From assembly GCF_000614975.1 (NCBI RefSeq), contig NZ_BALM01000019.1:1-64000 (forward strand): a stretch of DNA of 64,000 nt, given 5' to 3'. This document shows positions 27,436 to 36,590 of the stretch, piece by piece. The translations under genes were made by a program, and so were the position numbers. Source of the stretch: Shewanella marina JCM 15074. GTDB taxonomy: Bacteria; Pseudomonadota; Gammaproteobacteria; Enterobacterales; Shewanellaceae. The stretch's first letter is position 1. Each line of letters opens with the position of its first letter. The notes under the pieces were generated by a model, which was not told the origin of the DNA, ran no database searches, and saw nothing but the letters and a program-made list of their open reading frames with translations.

Positions 27436-30236
27436 TGATGAAATATTATTTTAGTGCAGCAGTCATGCTGGTCAGTAGCTTATTGTTATCAGCTTGTCAG
27501 TTGCGAGACAGCATCACAGAACTTCAATTACCAGAGCAAGATCCGAATGTCATTATCGGCCAGTTAGATAATGGTTTTAAATATTATATTGCGCCCAATC
27601 AATCACCTAACGAGCGGGTATATATTCGTTTAGTGGTCAATGCCGGCTCAATGAATGAGGATGATGATCAACGTGGCGTTGCCCATATTGTTGAGCATAT
27701 GGCATTTAATGGCAGTGCGAACTTCCCCGGTAACAGTGTGATAGATGCTCTGGAACATGCAGGTATGAAGTTTGGTGTTGATATTAATGCCTTTACCGAT
27801 TTTGAAAATACGGTTTATACCCTTAATTTACCCAATAATAAGCCCGAAACAGTTGATTTAGCCTTAACTGTAGTCGCCGATTGGGCGGGGCGTGTAAGTA
27901 TGAATCGCGGAGATTTAGATGCTGAGCGTGGCATTGTCTTGGAGGAGTGGCGTGCTCGTTTAGGTCCTATGTTACGTTTAGGCGATAAAAAGTCTGCTAT
28001 TGAGATGGCTGGCTCACGCTATATTTTACGAGATCCTATTGGTGATCCTGAGACCATTAAACATGTGCCGACTGCGCGTGTAGCCGATTTTTATCAACGT
28101 TGGTACCGGCCAGATAATATGTCAGTGGTGGTGGCTGGCGACATTGACGCCACACAAGTAATGACTCAGTTACAACACAAATTAGCTTTTTTAGCGAAAC
28201 CGATTACGCCACTAGAGAAGATTGATTATCAGGTTCCTTTAATTAACCATTGGCGAGTGGCTGAGGTGAGTGAAGTGGGCATGGATACGCCGTCACTGGA
28301 GCTAAGCTTTTTTACACCAATGCTCACCGAGGTCAGCTTGGCAAGTTATCGTCAAGACTTAGCTCGTCAAATTGCGATTAGGTTGTTAAATGTACGTCTA
28401 CAAGAGTGGGAGAAGCAACATCCTGCTGGGATTGAATCTGCTAACTTTTTCTCAAGTGCCGTAGGCCGAGATGTCCGTCAAAATGTGTTTACACTGCAAT
28501 TGCATGATCAAGATTATAAAGCGGCGGCAATAGTACTGTTTAATCAGTTAGCACAGATAAATCAACAGGGCTTTAGTCAGGCTGAAATTGATCATGAGCT
28601 AGAGCGATTGCTTAAGTTAAACCAGCATAATCAAGATGTACTGACTTATAGCATCGATCTTGCAGGTGATTTAATGGTGACTGCGGCAACCAATGGCCGT
28701 TGGCTTGGTGATGCGGCGCAAAAGCAGTTATCAAAGCAACTATTAACGCAATTGCACGGCGCTGAAATTAATCAAGCATTTAAACAGTTGATTGCTCCGC
28801 CAGCGAGATTAGCGCTTATGACCAGTGTCGCTGGATTTACGAGTAAGCCACAGCTATTGACACAAACCGATATTGCGCAAGCTTGGCAACAGAGTATGAC
28901 GACTATTCAACCTGCTTATAAAGTGCGTAAGGTTGATGCCCAATTACCCACGCTAACAACCGTTGCAGGTAGCAGCCAGTTTGTTCGTGATTGGCAGCAG
29001 GGTAAAGTAAAAGAGTATCGACTGAGTAATGGCAGCCGCCTGTTTTACAGTTTTAATGATGCAAGTCCCGGTGAAGTACACTTTAAAGCCCTGACTCAAG
29101 GTGGTTTAAACAGTATTGTGCAGCAGGATTATCATGGTTTACGCATAGCGGCTAATCTTGCGGATGATACTGGCGTTGGGCTTATTCCAGAGCAAACGTT
29201 GATTGATGCGACAGGGGTTTACCCCATTGTTTTGTCAACCATTCTAGACAATAAACAACAAGGTTTTAGTGGTTGGTCAACACCAGATGACTTTGCTACG
29301 TTATTGCAGTTATTTAGGTTTAAGCTGCAAGATGTGGTGATTGATGACAAACTTTTTGCTCAATATAAGCATGACACATTAAATCGATTGGCGGTGGTAG
29401 CAACGGATCCAGAAGAGATCTTTGTGCGCGAGGTGGAGCGACAACGTTTTGGTGATATGCCAACGGTTTACAGTGTTACTGCCACTGAAATGGAAGCCTT
29501 ATCGGCCAGTCAGTTGGCAGCACTTTATAAGCAATACATTTTGGCTAAAACTGACTTTACTTACTTTATTGTGGGGGATTTGCCAGAGCCGCAACTGCTG
29601 CGTCTGATGGATCAATATTTAGCATCAACCCCCGTTAAACATCGTGCATCAACGTCTTGGCGTTTATACCCACATACGCCATCAGAGCGGTTAACCATGT
29701 CAATTTCGCGTGAGCCAAGAGCGGAAGTTGAGATCTACTATACTGCACCTAAATTAACAGGTAAGTATGCTGAGTTTGACTTGGAGATTGTGAGCGCCGC
29801 GTTGCAGGAGCAACTGCGTTTGGCATTACGGGAAGAGGCCAGTGGGGTATATGGTGTCACGAGCTGGTTATGGCAACGTCACGATGAAGCGATTGCTAAT
29901 GGTTTAGTTCGATTTGCCTGTGACCCAGCAAGAGCTGAATCGCTAATAGCGCTGACGAGACAAGTGATGCTAACGCTTGAATCACAAGGTTTCCCACAAA
30001 CCAGTGTGGCTAATAAACAACAGCAAATGAAAGATGAATTGATGCGTTATAGTCGCGGCAATTTGGGGTGGTTAGAGCAGATGACGACTTGGTATATGCG
30101 TGATGGTGATTTATCACAATTGTCATTAGCGACTGAAGCCAACAATAGCGTTAATCAGCAGCGAGTTAATCAAACTTATAATGAATTTATCCAGTCAGCA
30201 TTAACTTTTGAAACGCTGCTTTTACCGCAAAAATAG
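27435..30236 (+). CDS. pqqL: PqqL/FusC-type M16 zinc protease, lipoprotein
   Basis: A 933-residue M16 protease, close to the length I recall for E. coli PqqL. The inverted zinc motif is HIVEH (H84, E87, H88), with the third ligand Glu in AERGIVLEEWRAR about 75 residues later. A second inactive M16 half follows, as usual. The N terminus is a lipoprotein signal with lipobox LSAC and Cys at residue 21, so it is probably anchored in the outer or inner membrane facing the periplasm. FusC-type relatives cut imported ferredoxin to release iron. The start codon overlaps the yddA stop. Confidence 0.9.
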   Translation: MMKYYFSAAVMLVSSLLLSACQLRDSITELQLPEQDPNVIIGQLDNGFKYYIAPNQSPNERVYIRLVVNAGSMNEDDDQRGVAHIVEHMAFNGSANFPGNSVIDALEHAGMKFGVDINAFTDFENTVYTLNLPNNKPETVDLALTVVADWAGRVSMNRGDLDAERGIVLEEWRARLGPMLRLGDKKSAIEMAGSRYILRDPIGDPETIKHVPTARVADFYQRWYRPDNMSVVVAGDIDATQVMTQLQHKLAFLAKPITPLEKIDYQVPLINHWRVAEVSEVGMDTPSLELSFFTPMLTEVSLASYRQDLARQIAIRLLNVRLQEWEKQHPAGIESANFFSSAVGRDVRQNVFTLQLHDQDYKAAAIVLFNQLAQINQQGFSQAEIDHELERLLKLNQHNQDVLTYSIDLAGDLMVTAATNGRWLGDAAQKQLSKQLLTQLHGAEINQAFKQLIAPPARLALMTSVAGFTSKPQLLTQTDIAQAWQQSMTTIQPAYKVRKVDAQLPTLTTVAGSSQFVRDWQQGKVKEYRLSNGSRLFYSFNDASPGEVHFKALTQGGLNSIVQQDYHGLRIAANLADDTGVGLIPEQTLIDATGVYPIVLSTILDNKQQGFSGWSTPDDFATLLQLFRFKLQDVVIDDKLFAQYKHDTLNRLAVVATDPEEIFVREVERQRFGDMPTVYSVTATEMEALSASQLAALYKQYILAKTDFTYFIVGDLPEPQLLRLMDQYLASTPVKHRASTSWRLYPHTPSERLTMSISREPRAEVEIYYTAPKLTGKYAEFDLEIVSAALQEQLRLALREEASGVYGVTSWLWQRHDEAIANGLVRFACDPARAESLIALTRQVMLTLESQGFPQTSVANKQQQMKDELMRYSRGNLGWLEQMTTWYMRDGDLSQLSLATEANNSVNQQRVNQTYNEFIQSALTFETLLLPQK

Positions 30237-30266
30237 TGCGCTTAAATTAGCTTAATCTTTATTAAC

Positions 30267-30297
30267 ATGCCGCTATAAATTAGCGGCATTTTTTATT
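30267..30297 (+). terminator. Terminator after pqqL
   Basis: Stem ATGCCGCTA / TAGCGGCAT with a five-base loop and a following TTTTTTATT run. Confidence 0.85.
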
Positions 30298-30303
30298 CTA
30301 TTG

Positions 30304-30918
30304 CTAATAATGTAAGCGACGCTTGAGATCTTGCAGTTTATATTGAGCACGATCCACTTGACGTTGTAGCTGAGTTAAATCGTGTTTATTGTCATTAAGC
30401 TGTTCTATTTGATTAAGGATTCGCTGTCTTTGCGCTGGCGTTAAGTCACCATAAATCAGCTTTTGTTTGAGGTTTTGTAACTGCTGTTGCTGACTGTCTA
30501 TTTCAAACTGAGCATCTTCAAGTTTTTGTTTTGCTTGGCTGAGGTGTTGTTTCGCTCGATAAAGCTGCTGACCTTGGCGATAACCTGTGAGGAAATCAGG
30601 CGCGAGTTGGCTTGGGCATACGCCTTGATATTGATAGCCATTGCTGCCGGCATAAAAGCCACTGCTGGCATTACAAAATTGTTTAATCCCTTGGTTATAG
30701 CCTTGCTGATATTCATTAAAGTTAAGTCTGACATTGTATTCAGCACAGGCAGAACTACGGCTACCAGCCGCATTGGCGGAAGCACCTTGACTGCCATCTT
30801 GAAAGCCGATTGCATACCAATTAGCATTTTTACACTCTCCTTCATTCATAACTGCGCAGCCGTTTAGCGCTGCCATTAAAGAGGTGATTAACAATATTCG
30901 GGCGAGTGTTGCAGTCAT
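30304..30918 (-). CDS. DUF2799 lipoprotein with coiled coil
   Basis: A 204-residue protein with a lipoprotein signal (lipobox LNGC, Cys 21) and a DUF2799 domain marked by repeated GFQDG, GYNQGIKQFC and GYRQG motifs and several Cys. A C-terminal Gln- and Leu-rich coiled coil (about residues 120-200) follows. Envelope location is likely. Function unknown. It is convergent with pqqL and not part of that operon. Confidence 0.85.
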   Translation of the reverse strand: MTATLARILLITSLMAALNGCAVMNEGECKNANWYAIGFQDGSQGASANAAGSRSSACAEYNVRLNFNEYQQGYNQGIKQFCNASSGFYAGSNGYQYQGVCPSQLAPDFLTGYRQGQQLYRAKQHLSQAKQKLEDAQFEIDSQQQQLQNLKQKLIYGDLTPAQRQRILNQIEQLNDNKHDLTQLQRQVDRAQYKLQDLKRRLHY

Positions 30919-30992
30919 AACAATCCAAGCGAGGTGGCAAAGCCGCCATTATAAATTGTATCAAGCTGCTGTTACAACTTATGCATGGACAT

Positions 30993-31017
30993 AAAAAAAA
31001 CGCTCCCGAAGGAGCGT
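30993..31017 (-). terminator. Terminator of the HAAAP transporter gene
   Basis: AACGCTCC-CGAA-GGAGCGTT hairpin; on the minus strand it is followed by a run of eight T. It is 44 bases beyond the stop at 31061. Confidence 0.88.
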
Positions 31018-31060
31018 TATAAGTTGGGTGATTAGTGGTTAGCTAATCGCTATCGATGAC

Positions 31061-32365
31061 CTAACTAAATGCGAGGAACGGCGATACGCATAGTAGTAAA
31101 CCCGTTGCGATAATGATGTATAACGATGCACCTTTAAATTTGTGTAGCATAGGTACTTTATATACTAAGTATGCAGGGATTAAACAGCCTACCAAACCAA
31201 AGATTGGGCTACAAATTGATGTGAAGCTCAATACTGGTGCGTTAAGTACGATAGCGCCCCAAGATAATAAGATAGTAAAGATCATGATGCCGTAACCCAC
31301 ATGCTGCTTATTGATCTTATCTTCAGCAACGAAGCGGCTTAATACGTTAATTGCTAGACCTTGGCACGCTTCACGGAAGCCTAAATACACACCAAAGTAA
31401 GCAGTCATTACAGCAAAGATGTTAAGGGTTAAGGTTAATAGCTTAAGTGTATTACCTGGAACACCCTGCGCTACCATTGCTAGTGCAGAGATATTTTCTT
31501 CAGAAGCTTTAACAGCTTGGTCATGACCCATTGCTAGCGTAAATGAAACTGCGTAGAAGAATACCACTACAAACAGGATACCAAAGGCAATGTTCATTGC
31601 ACGCATTGCTTTAAAGCGAGCAACTTCAATTGATTTTTCTCTTGAACGGTAAGAGATAACCATTGGGCTTAAGCTTTGAATGAATAGGATTGAAGTTAAA
31701 GTAAAAGGAAGCATTACAATGGCGTCTTTTACCATATCACCTGCAGCTGGTGCTGCCATGATGTTAGCGGTATCCCACTTGCTAATCATCATGATACCTA
31801 GTAGTGCAACTACACCAAGCTTGGTTAGCACCATAAATGATGAGATTTTGAATAGCAGATTCTCGCCACGAGAAGCTAATGCCACTAATAAACAAATTAA
31901 TGCTAGACCATAGAATGGATTATGAGATAGCAACTCTTTAGTAACACCAAAGCTTTGTAGGAATGATGCACTGTCGTTAGTAATTGCTGTTGAGTATACG
32001 AATACCCAGATAACCAACATAACGAAGTAAAGGGCACCTAGGAAAATACCCCAGTTTTTACCTAGATAACCTGAAATAACGCTTGGGTAATCCTGACACT
32101 CTTTTGATGCAGCTAAAGTGTTAATAAATAAACGTTGGAACATGTACATGGCTGGGTAACCAATGACTGCTGACAGTAAGAATACCCATAAACCCATTAG
32201 ACCTACCTGTACAGGTAAAAACACGATACCTGCACCAATGGCCATACCAATACTCATGATAATCCAGCCCCAATCGGTGCTGTCAAAACGAGTTGCTTCT
32301 TTCCAGGCAGTACTATTGGAGCGATCTACATCAGTCCAGGTTGCAGCGGTATTTTCTGCTTTCAT
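31061..32365 (-). CDS. HAAAP-family amino-acid/proton symporter (SdaC-like)
   Basis: A 434-residue permease with 11 hydrophobic segments. The N-terminal GMAIGAGIVFLPVQVGLMG block, YPAMYMFQRLF, and FTSICSPIFGLVGCLIPAYL (core SPIFGLVGCLIPAYL) mark the hydroxy/aromatic amino acid permease family (SdaC, TdcC, DlsT). Serine or threonine is the likeliest cargo; exact substrate cannot be told. It is a single gene with its own terminator. The upstream region contains several TTTGCAAA-like motifs. Confidence 0.9.
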   Translation of the reverse strand: MKAENTAATWTDVDRSNSTAWKEATRFDSTDWGWIIMSIGMAIGAGIVFLPVQVGLMGLWVFLLSAVIGYPAMYMFQRLFINTLAASKECQDYPSVISGYLGKNWGIFLGALYFVMLVIWVFVYSTAITNDSASFLQSFGVTKELLSHNPFYGLALICLLVALASRGENLLFKISSFMVLTKLGVVALLGIMMISKWDTANIMAAPAAGDMVKDAIVMLPFTLTSILFIQSLSPMVISYRSREKSIEVARFKAMRAMNIAFGILFVVVFFYAVSFTLAMGHDQAVKASEENISALAMVAQGVPGNTLKLLTLTLNIFAVMTAYFGVYLGFREACQGLAINVLSRFVAEDKINKQHVGYGIMIFTILLSWGAIVLNAPVLSFTSICSPIFGLVGCLIPAYLVYKVPMLHKFKGASLYIIIATGLLLCVSPFLAFS

Positions 32366-32913
32366 ATTTTAACCTTTAGTGTTTTTTACTTTGCATCTCA
32401 GTCAGTCGCTTGGCTATATTTTCAAGTCGCTTGTGATTTTTGCAAATATATTTGAATAATTGGCGGTGAGATAATACTCAATAAATAGATACAAATATCG
32501 AGATCTAAGTCTCAACCCATTAAAAATAGGTTTATTTTTTTAGTTTTTGGTTAGTTTTGCAAAATCAACCACACAAACGTGCAAATTTACTTGCAAAATA
32601 ATTTATTTGAATTTATGTAATACTAAATAAGTAACCTATGACGATTAAGCTAAATTTATGCAAAAAATATTTGCTAAATTGTTAGTTGCTACAACATCGA
32701 TAAAGGGTGAGGTAATGGGCTTTTGTTGCGATGAAAGTGAGATTTGAGTTTAATGTTAACACTTTGATTATTCAGAATATAAAGGGTGTAATACTCTACC
32801 TTATAGTTAATAGGTTACATATTCAAAATACTTATAAGATATAGCGAAAGAGAGGGGCTTTAGGTACGCCTTGAGACGCACCTAAATTGCATAAATAACG
32901 TTTATTTTCTGTG
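32366..32913. other. Long AT-rich intergenic region upstream of the HAAAP gene
   Basis: 548 bases. It contains four or more TGCAAA/TTTGCA-type motifs (near 32438, 32557, 32580, 32592, 32659) and a hairpin TTTAGGT...ACCTAAA at about 32859-32886 that may end the 2OG oxygenase transcript. No convincing gene. The TGCAAA cluster could bind a regulator but may only reflect AT-richness. Confidence 0.35.
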
Positions 32914-33543
32914 TTAAAAACCGTGTTGACTGCTACTAACTCGGAACCAGCCCGCAATTGAATAGCGGTTAACTGTCGTTGGCAACACTTCATGGGGGAA
33001 GCGTTCGCTGAGAAATACCACCCATTTACCAAATTTAGGGGCAACTTGCCTAACTTCGAGCTCATGATCCTTATCATCAAAGATCACTAATTTACCTTCA
33101 TGCTGCTCTTGCCAGTCAGGGTTAAGAAATAGCACTGAGGTGAGAATGCGATTACGAGTACCTGGCAGCGCATCGATATGCTTTTGATAAAATGCCCCAG
33201 GTTGATAAATCGCATAATGGCTTTCAAAATCAAATAGTCCCATATAAAGACGACGGTTGATGCCCTCTTTGAGCTGTTCCATTAATGATAGATATTGATT
33301 ATCGATAGTATCGGTTGGACTGAGCCAACTGATTTGGTCACTACGTATTTGCTGGTTAGTTTGTTGATCGCGGCCACGACCAATGGCAGCATCTTTATAG
33401 TCATCCCATTCACTTTGCTGAACTTTACCAAGTAGTGCTTGGCAAACTTCGGCTGGGATTTGATCTGATAATACGATATAGCCATTTTCGACCAAGCTAT
33501 CAGCAATGGTATCTAATATTGTTTCTGTTAATTGAAATGTCAT
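32914..33543 (-). CDS. 2OG-Fe(II) oxygenase family protein (prolyl 4-hydroxylase-like)
   Basis: A 209-residue cupin-fold dioxygenase. The iron ligands H122 and D124 (YQKHIDALPGTRNR) and H184 (RFPHEVLP) are present, and R193 is placed to bind 2-oxoglutarate. RYSIAGWFR closes the fold. It probably hydroxylates a protein or small molecule using oxygen and 2-oxoglutarate. The substrate is unknown; bacterial members of this subgroup have been tied to ribosomal protein or EF-Tu prolyl hydroxylation. It is a single gene. Confidence 0.88.
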   Translation of the reverse strand: MTFQLTETILDTIADSLVENGYIVLSDQIPAEVCQALLGKVQQSEWDDYKDAAIGRGRDQQTNQQIRSDQISWLSPTDTIDNQYLSLMEQLKEGINRRLYMGLFDFESHYAIYQPGAFYQKHIDALPGTRNRILTSVLFLNPDWQEQHEGKLVIFDDKDHELEVRQVAPKFGKWVVFLSERFPHEVLPTTVNRYSIAGWFRVSSSQHGF

Positions 33544-33807
33544 TGTTGCACCCCAAAAATAGCAAAAAGCCGATTGGCTTAGTCAAAATTGGGCGGATTC
33601 TATGGGGCGGGTTTAGCGAATACAATGCGTTAATCGATTAAATTTCGCTTATGTTGATACATGCTGATGCACCTGTTTTTATTAGGTTTTACTTATTGAT
33701 TAATCATGATTGCAAGGCGGGTTTTGTGATCGAATATTGAGCATTTATTATGACAATTGCAGGTTTTGACTCGGCTGAGTAAAACCTGCAATTTAAAGTG
33801 ATTGTGA

Positions 33808-34905
33808 TTAACTTTGTAGGATTTTAAGTGGTAGTCCCAGTAGTTCATCACCACTGCTAGCAAAATACCAAATAATGGCAACCAATGCCCCAACAGTTAA
33901 TAGGTACCATATGGTTGAGAAAATCTGGCCATATCGATCTAATGGAATGAGGTGTGATTGATGACGACTACGCCATTCGACACCAATTTCGATACTACCA
34001 ATTAACAGCAAAAATCCTAATAACGCTAAGCCGAGGGTGTAACTGATATAGACCCCAAACAATGCTCCTACAATACAGGCAATAAGGCCCATTGTGGTGT
34101 TCATTGAAAAGCTAATGCTTTTTAAAATATGGCCACCATCTAAGGGTAAGATTGGCAGTAAGTTAAACAGGTTCAGTAATGCATTAAATGCAGCTAAACC
34201 TGCAAAAAATGGATTATCCGTTAACTCATAAGCAATCAGTGATATTACTGACATCAATAAGCCAAAAGTCGGCCCCATAATGGAGATGACCACATCTTGC
34301 CAGCGGGTATTAATTTTCTCATCACTTAAGGCCAAACCGCCCATAAATGGGATTAAATAGATCCCTTTGGTTTTCATACCAAAATGTTTCATCGCACGGA
34401 TATGACCATACTCATGAAAAACTAAGCAAGCAATTAATGCCAGTGCAAATTGAAATGAGAATAACCATGAATAAGCTGCAACACTGGCACCGGCCAATAC
34501 CACTTTGATGACTTTGGCGCTTTTTAATAGCTTAAAGCCCAGTGACATTAACCCAACTAAACTAAATTTTGTCGGTACTGATGGCGGCGTGACCGGGGTT
34601 TGTTGCTCAATATCTTTGATATCACGCTGGCCTTGACTGAGTGGCTGTCCATTGACCCAAATGTGATAACTAAATGCAAAAGGTTGCCATTGCACATTTG
34701 ATTCAAACTTGATGTGGATGGTTTCAGTCTCACCTTGTTCATTGTGGCTAGTCAGTTCAAACTCATGGGTTTTAACACCTTGATTGTCAGCTGATGCTTG
34801 GATTACTGATACTGGCGTATTATCCCAAAAAAGTTGCTGCCAACCCGCTAACGAAGCTTCTAAACGCAGCGATTTGCCTAAGCATTGTGTATTAAGTAGT
34901 TCCAA
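33808..34905 (-). CDS. M50 (site-2-protease-like) membrane metalloprotease
   Basis: A 365-residue protein. A soluble N-terminal domain (about 1-110) leads into several membrane helices. The catalytic HEYGH motif is near residue 163 and the third ligand motif LPLDGGH near residue 255. GMKTKGIYLIPFMGG follows the first motif, as in other M50 proteins. It probably cleaves within the membrane; the substrate is unknown. It starts 3 bases after the rsmC stop, so the two are co-transcribed. Confidence 0.87.
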   Translation of the reverse strand: MELLNTQCLGKSLRLEASLAGWQQLFWDNTPVSVIQASADNQGVKTHEFELTSHNEQGETETIHIKFESNVQWQPFAFSYHIWVNGQPLSQGQRDIKDIEQQTPVTPPSVPTKFSLVGLMSLGFKLLKSAKVIKVVLAGASVAAYSWLFSFQFALALIACLVFHEYGHIRAMKHFGMKTKGIYLIPFMGGLALSDEKINTRWQDVVISIMGPTFGLLMSVISLIAYELTDNPFFAGLAAFNALLNLFNLLPILPLDGGHILKSISFSMNTTMGLIACIVGALFGVYISYTLGLALLGFLLLIGSIEIGVEWRSRHQSHLIPLDRYGQIFSTIWYLLTVGALVAIIWYFASSGDELLGLPLKILQS

Positions 34906-34908
34906 TTA

Positions 34909-35928
34909 TTATCTCACGTAGACTTTATATTTATTATTTTCGGCGATGACATTAACTTGGCCAAAGTATTGGCTAATCACATCACTGTAAGGTAAATGAC
35001 GGTTGGCAACGATTTGCCATTGGCCGCTAGGTGTCAGCGCTTTGGCACTGTCAGCGACAAAACGATGGGCAATATCTGTGGTGCTGGCTAAACCATCATG
35101 AAAAGGTGGATTAGAAATAATGGCATCAAATTGACCTTGGGTTTGATTTAAGCCATCAGATGCATAGACTTTACCTTGCATATTATTAGCCGCTAACGTT
35201 AGCTCGCATGACGCTAGTGCCATTGCATTAATATCAACGCATTCTATTTGTAAATCTGCTTGTGCTTTAAGTAGTGATGCTGCAATGACTCCTGCGCCAC
35301 AGCCAAAATCAAGTACGCGACCTTGTAGTGTTGGTAAGTTCTCCAACAATAACTCGGTGCCAGCATCTAATTTCTTTTCACTAAAGACGCCCACAAGGTT
35401 ACAAATGGTAATTTCGCCCTGTGGTGTGGAAAGGGTATAAGGTTTATTCCAGTCAGCAAGATCAATCGCTTTTGCATCGGCAATTTGATTGGCACTGTAA
35501 AGTAAGCAGTGGCGTGCATTATCCAGCTTAAAAGCTTGATCAAAATAACAACTTTGCTGTTTAGCAAATGACTTAATGCCCCCTTTATTTTCACCTACGA
35601 CTAACAGCTGACCATCATGATTTAAGTGATGGGCTGCAAGTTGCAGTAAATAGGCGAGTAGGGGTTTGGCTTTTGGATAGTAAATAACAACACTATCAAA
35701 CTTTTGTTGGTGCGGCAGTTGATGACCAAAAAAAACATCAAGATTAGCAACTTTTGACCGATAAACTGTTTGATAGTGATTGAAATCTAATGCCAGTGCC
35801 GTTACTGCATTGGCATGTTCAAGCAATGCTTGCGCTGCATGATCAGATTCAATATTAAGCATTAATACGTTTTGACCTTTAACAAGGTGGGCATTACGTA
35901 ATAGTGTTTGTGACGGATTAGACAGCAC
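34909..35928 (-). CDS. rsmC: 16S rRNA m2G1207 methyltransferase RsmC
   Basis: A 339-residue, two-domain class I methyltransferase. The C-terminal catalytic half has the SAM motif [13 protein letters not shown] near residue 203 and the base-methylating ISNPPFHDG motif near residue 268. The N-terminal half is a degenerate methyltransferase fold used in substrate recognition. It modifies G1207 of 16S rRNA in the 30S subunit. It heads a short operon with the M50 protease. Confidence 0.95.
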   Translation of the reverse strand: MLSNPSQTLLRNAHLVKGQNVLMLNIESDHAAQALLEHANAVTALALDFNHYQTVYRSKVANLDVFFGHQLPHQQKFDSVVIYYPKAKPLLAYLLQLAAHHLNHDGQLLVVGENKGGIKSFAKQQSCYFDQAFKLDNARHCLLYSANQIADAKAIDLADWNKPYTLSTPQGEITICNLVGVFSEKKLDAGTELLLENLPTLQGRVLDFGCGAGVIAASLLKAQADLQIECVDINAMALASCELTLAANNMQGKVYASDGLNQTQGQFDAIISNPPFHDGLASTTDIAHRFVADSAKALTPSGQWQIVANRHLPYSDVISQYFGQVNVIAENNKYKVYVR

Positions 35929-36176
35929 AGAAAGATGCTCATAACAATAAATAATGAGCCATATTATATACGCATTATGATCCTTAAGGCATCACTGGAT
36001 TATGCGCCCTCTAGGAGGGTGAAGATATTGGCTAAAATATGGGATTGAAGCACTAGTCTTTTGTACTATTTGTTAACCTTTGTTGCGTATTATATTGACT
36101 ATTTTTTATCATTAGACCATTGTTGTCATATCAAACTAGGGTCTGTTGATGTGTTAAACAAGTAGGGAGACTTGGG

Positions 36177-36590
36177 ATGCGCCTGGTGGTTACATGGACG
36201 TTAATTCTATTTCTATTTTGTCCGCAAACATCTGCTGCGCAGGTGATACTAAATGAGTCAGTCGATAATTCAGCCATATCTGCTGAAGAACTTCGTTTGA
36301 TTTTTTCCCGTCAAAAACTGTATTGGCCTGATGGCCAAGCCATCAAAGTCTTTGTGCTTGCTCCTGATTCTGATTTACATCGTGAGTTCTGTATTGAAGA
36401 ACTCGATATGTTGCCATTTATGCTACAACGGCGTTGGGATCGCTCTGTTTATTCAGGTACGGGGGACCGTCCTGAAATTGTCAAAACAGAGCAGCAAATG
36501 ATGGGTAAAGTACGCAATACCCCTGGTGCTATTGGTTATATTTCTAGCCATGCCTCATTCCCACAGGGAGAATTTCAATTTGAAGAATAA
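36177..36590 (+). CDS. Short periplasmic phosphate-binding-like protein
   Basis: A 137-residue secreted protein (signal peptide about residues 1-20) resembling half of a PstS-type binding domain: SAEELRLIFSRQKLYWPDGQ, HREFCIEELDM and NTPGAIGYIS. It is too short for a normal two-lobed PstS. Such one-domain forms often precede GGDEF/EAL genes in Shewanella and Vibrio as I recall. It overlaps the barrel gene by 11 bases, and the GGDEF-EAL gene follows, so a ligand-sensing role for the c-di-GMP protein is inferred. Confidence 0.8.
   Translation: MRLVVTWTLILFLFCPQTSAAQVILNESVDNSAISAEELRLIFSRQKLYWPDGQAIKVFVLAPDSDLHREFCIEELDMLPFMLQRRWDRSVYSGTGDRPEIVKTEQQMMGKVRNTPGAIGYISSHASFPQGEFQFEE

Noticed and set aside
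32657..32746. 29-codon ORF starting MQKIFAKLLVATTS
   Set aside because: No ribosome binding site and too short to separate from chance.
32859..32886. Riboswitch-like hairpin near the 2OG oxygenase stop
   Set aside because: Only one simple stem and located downstream of the gene, so at most a transcript-end hairpin.
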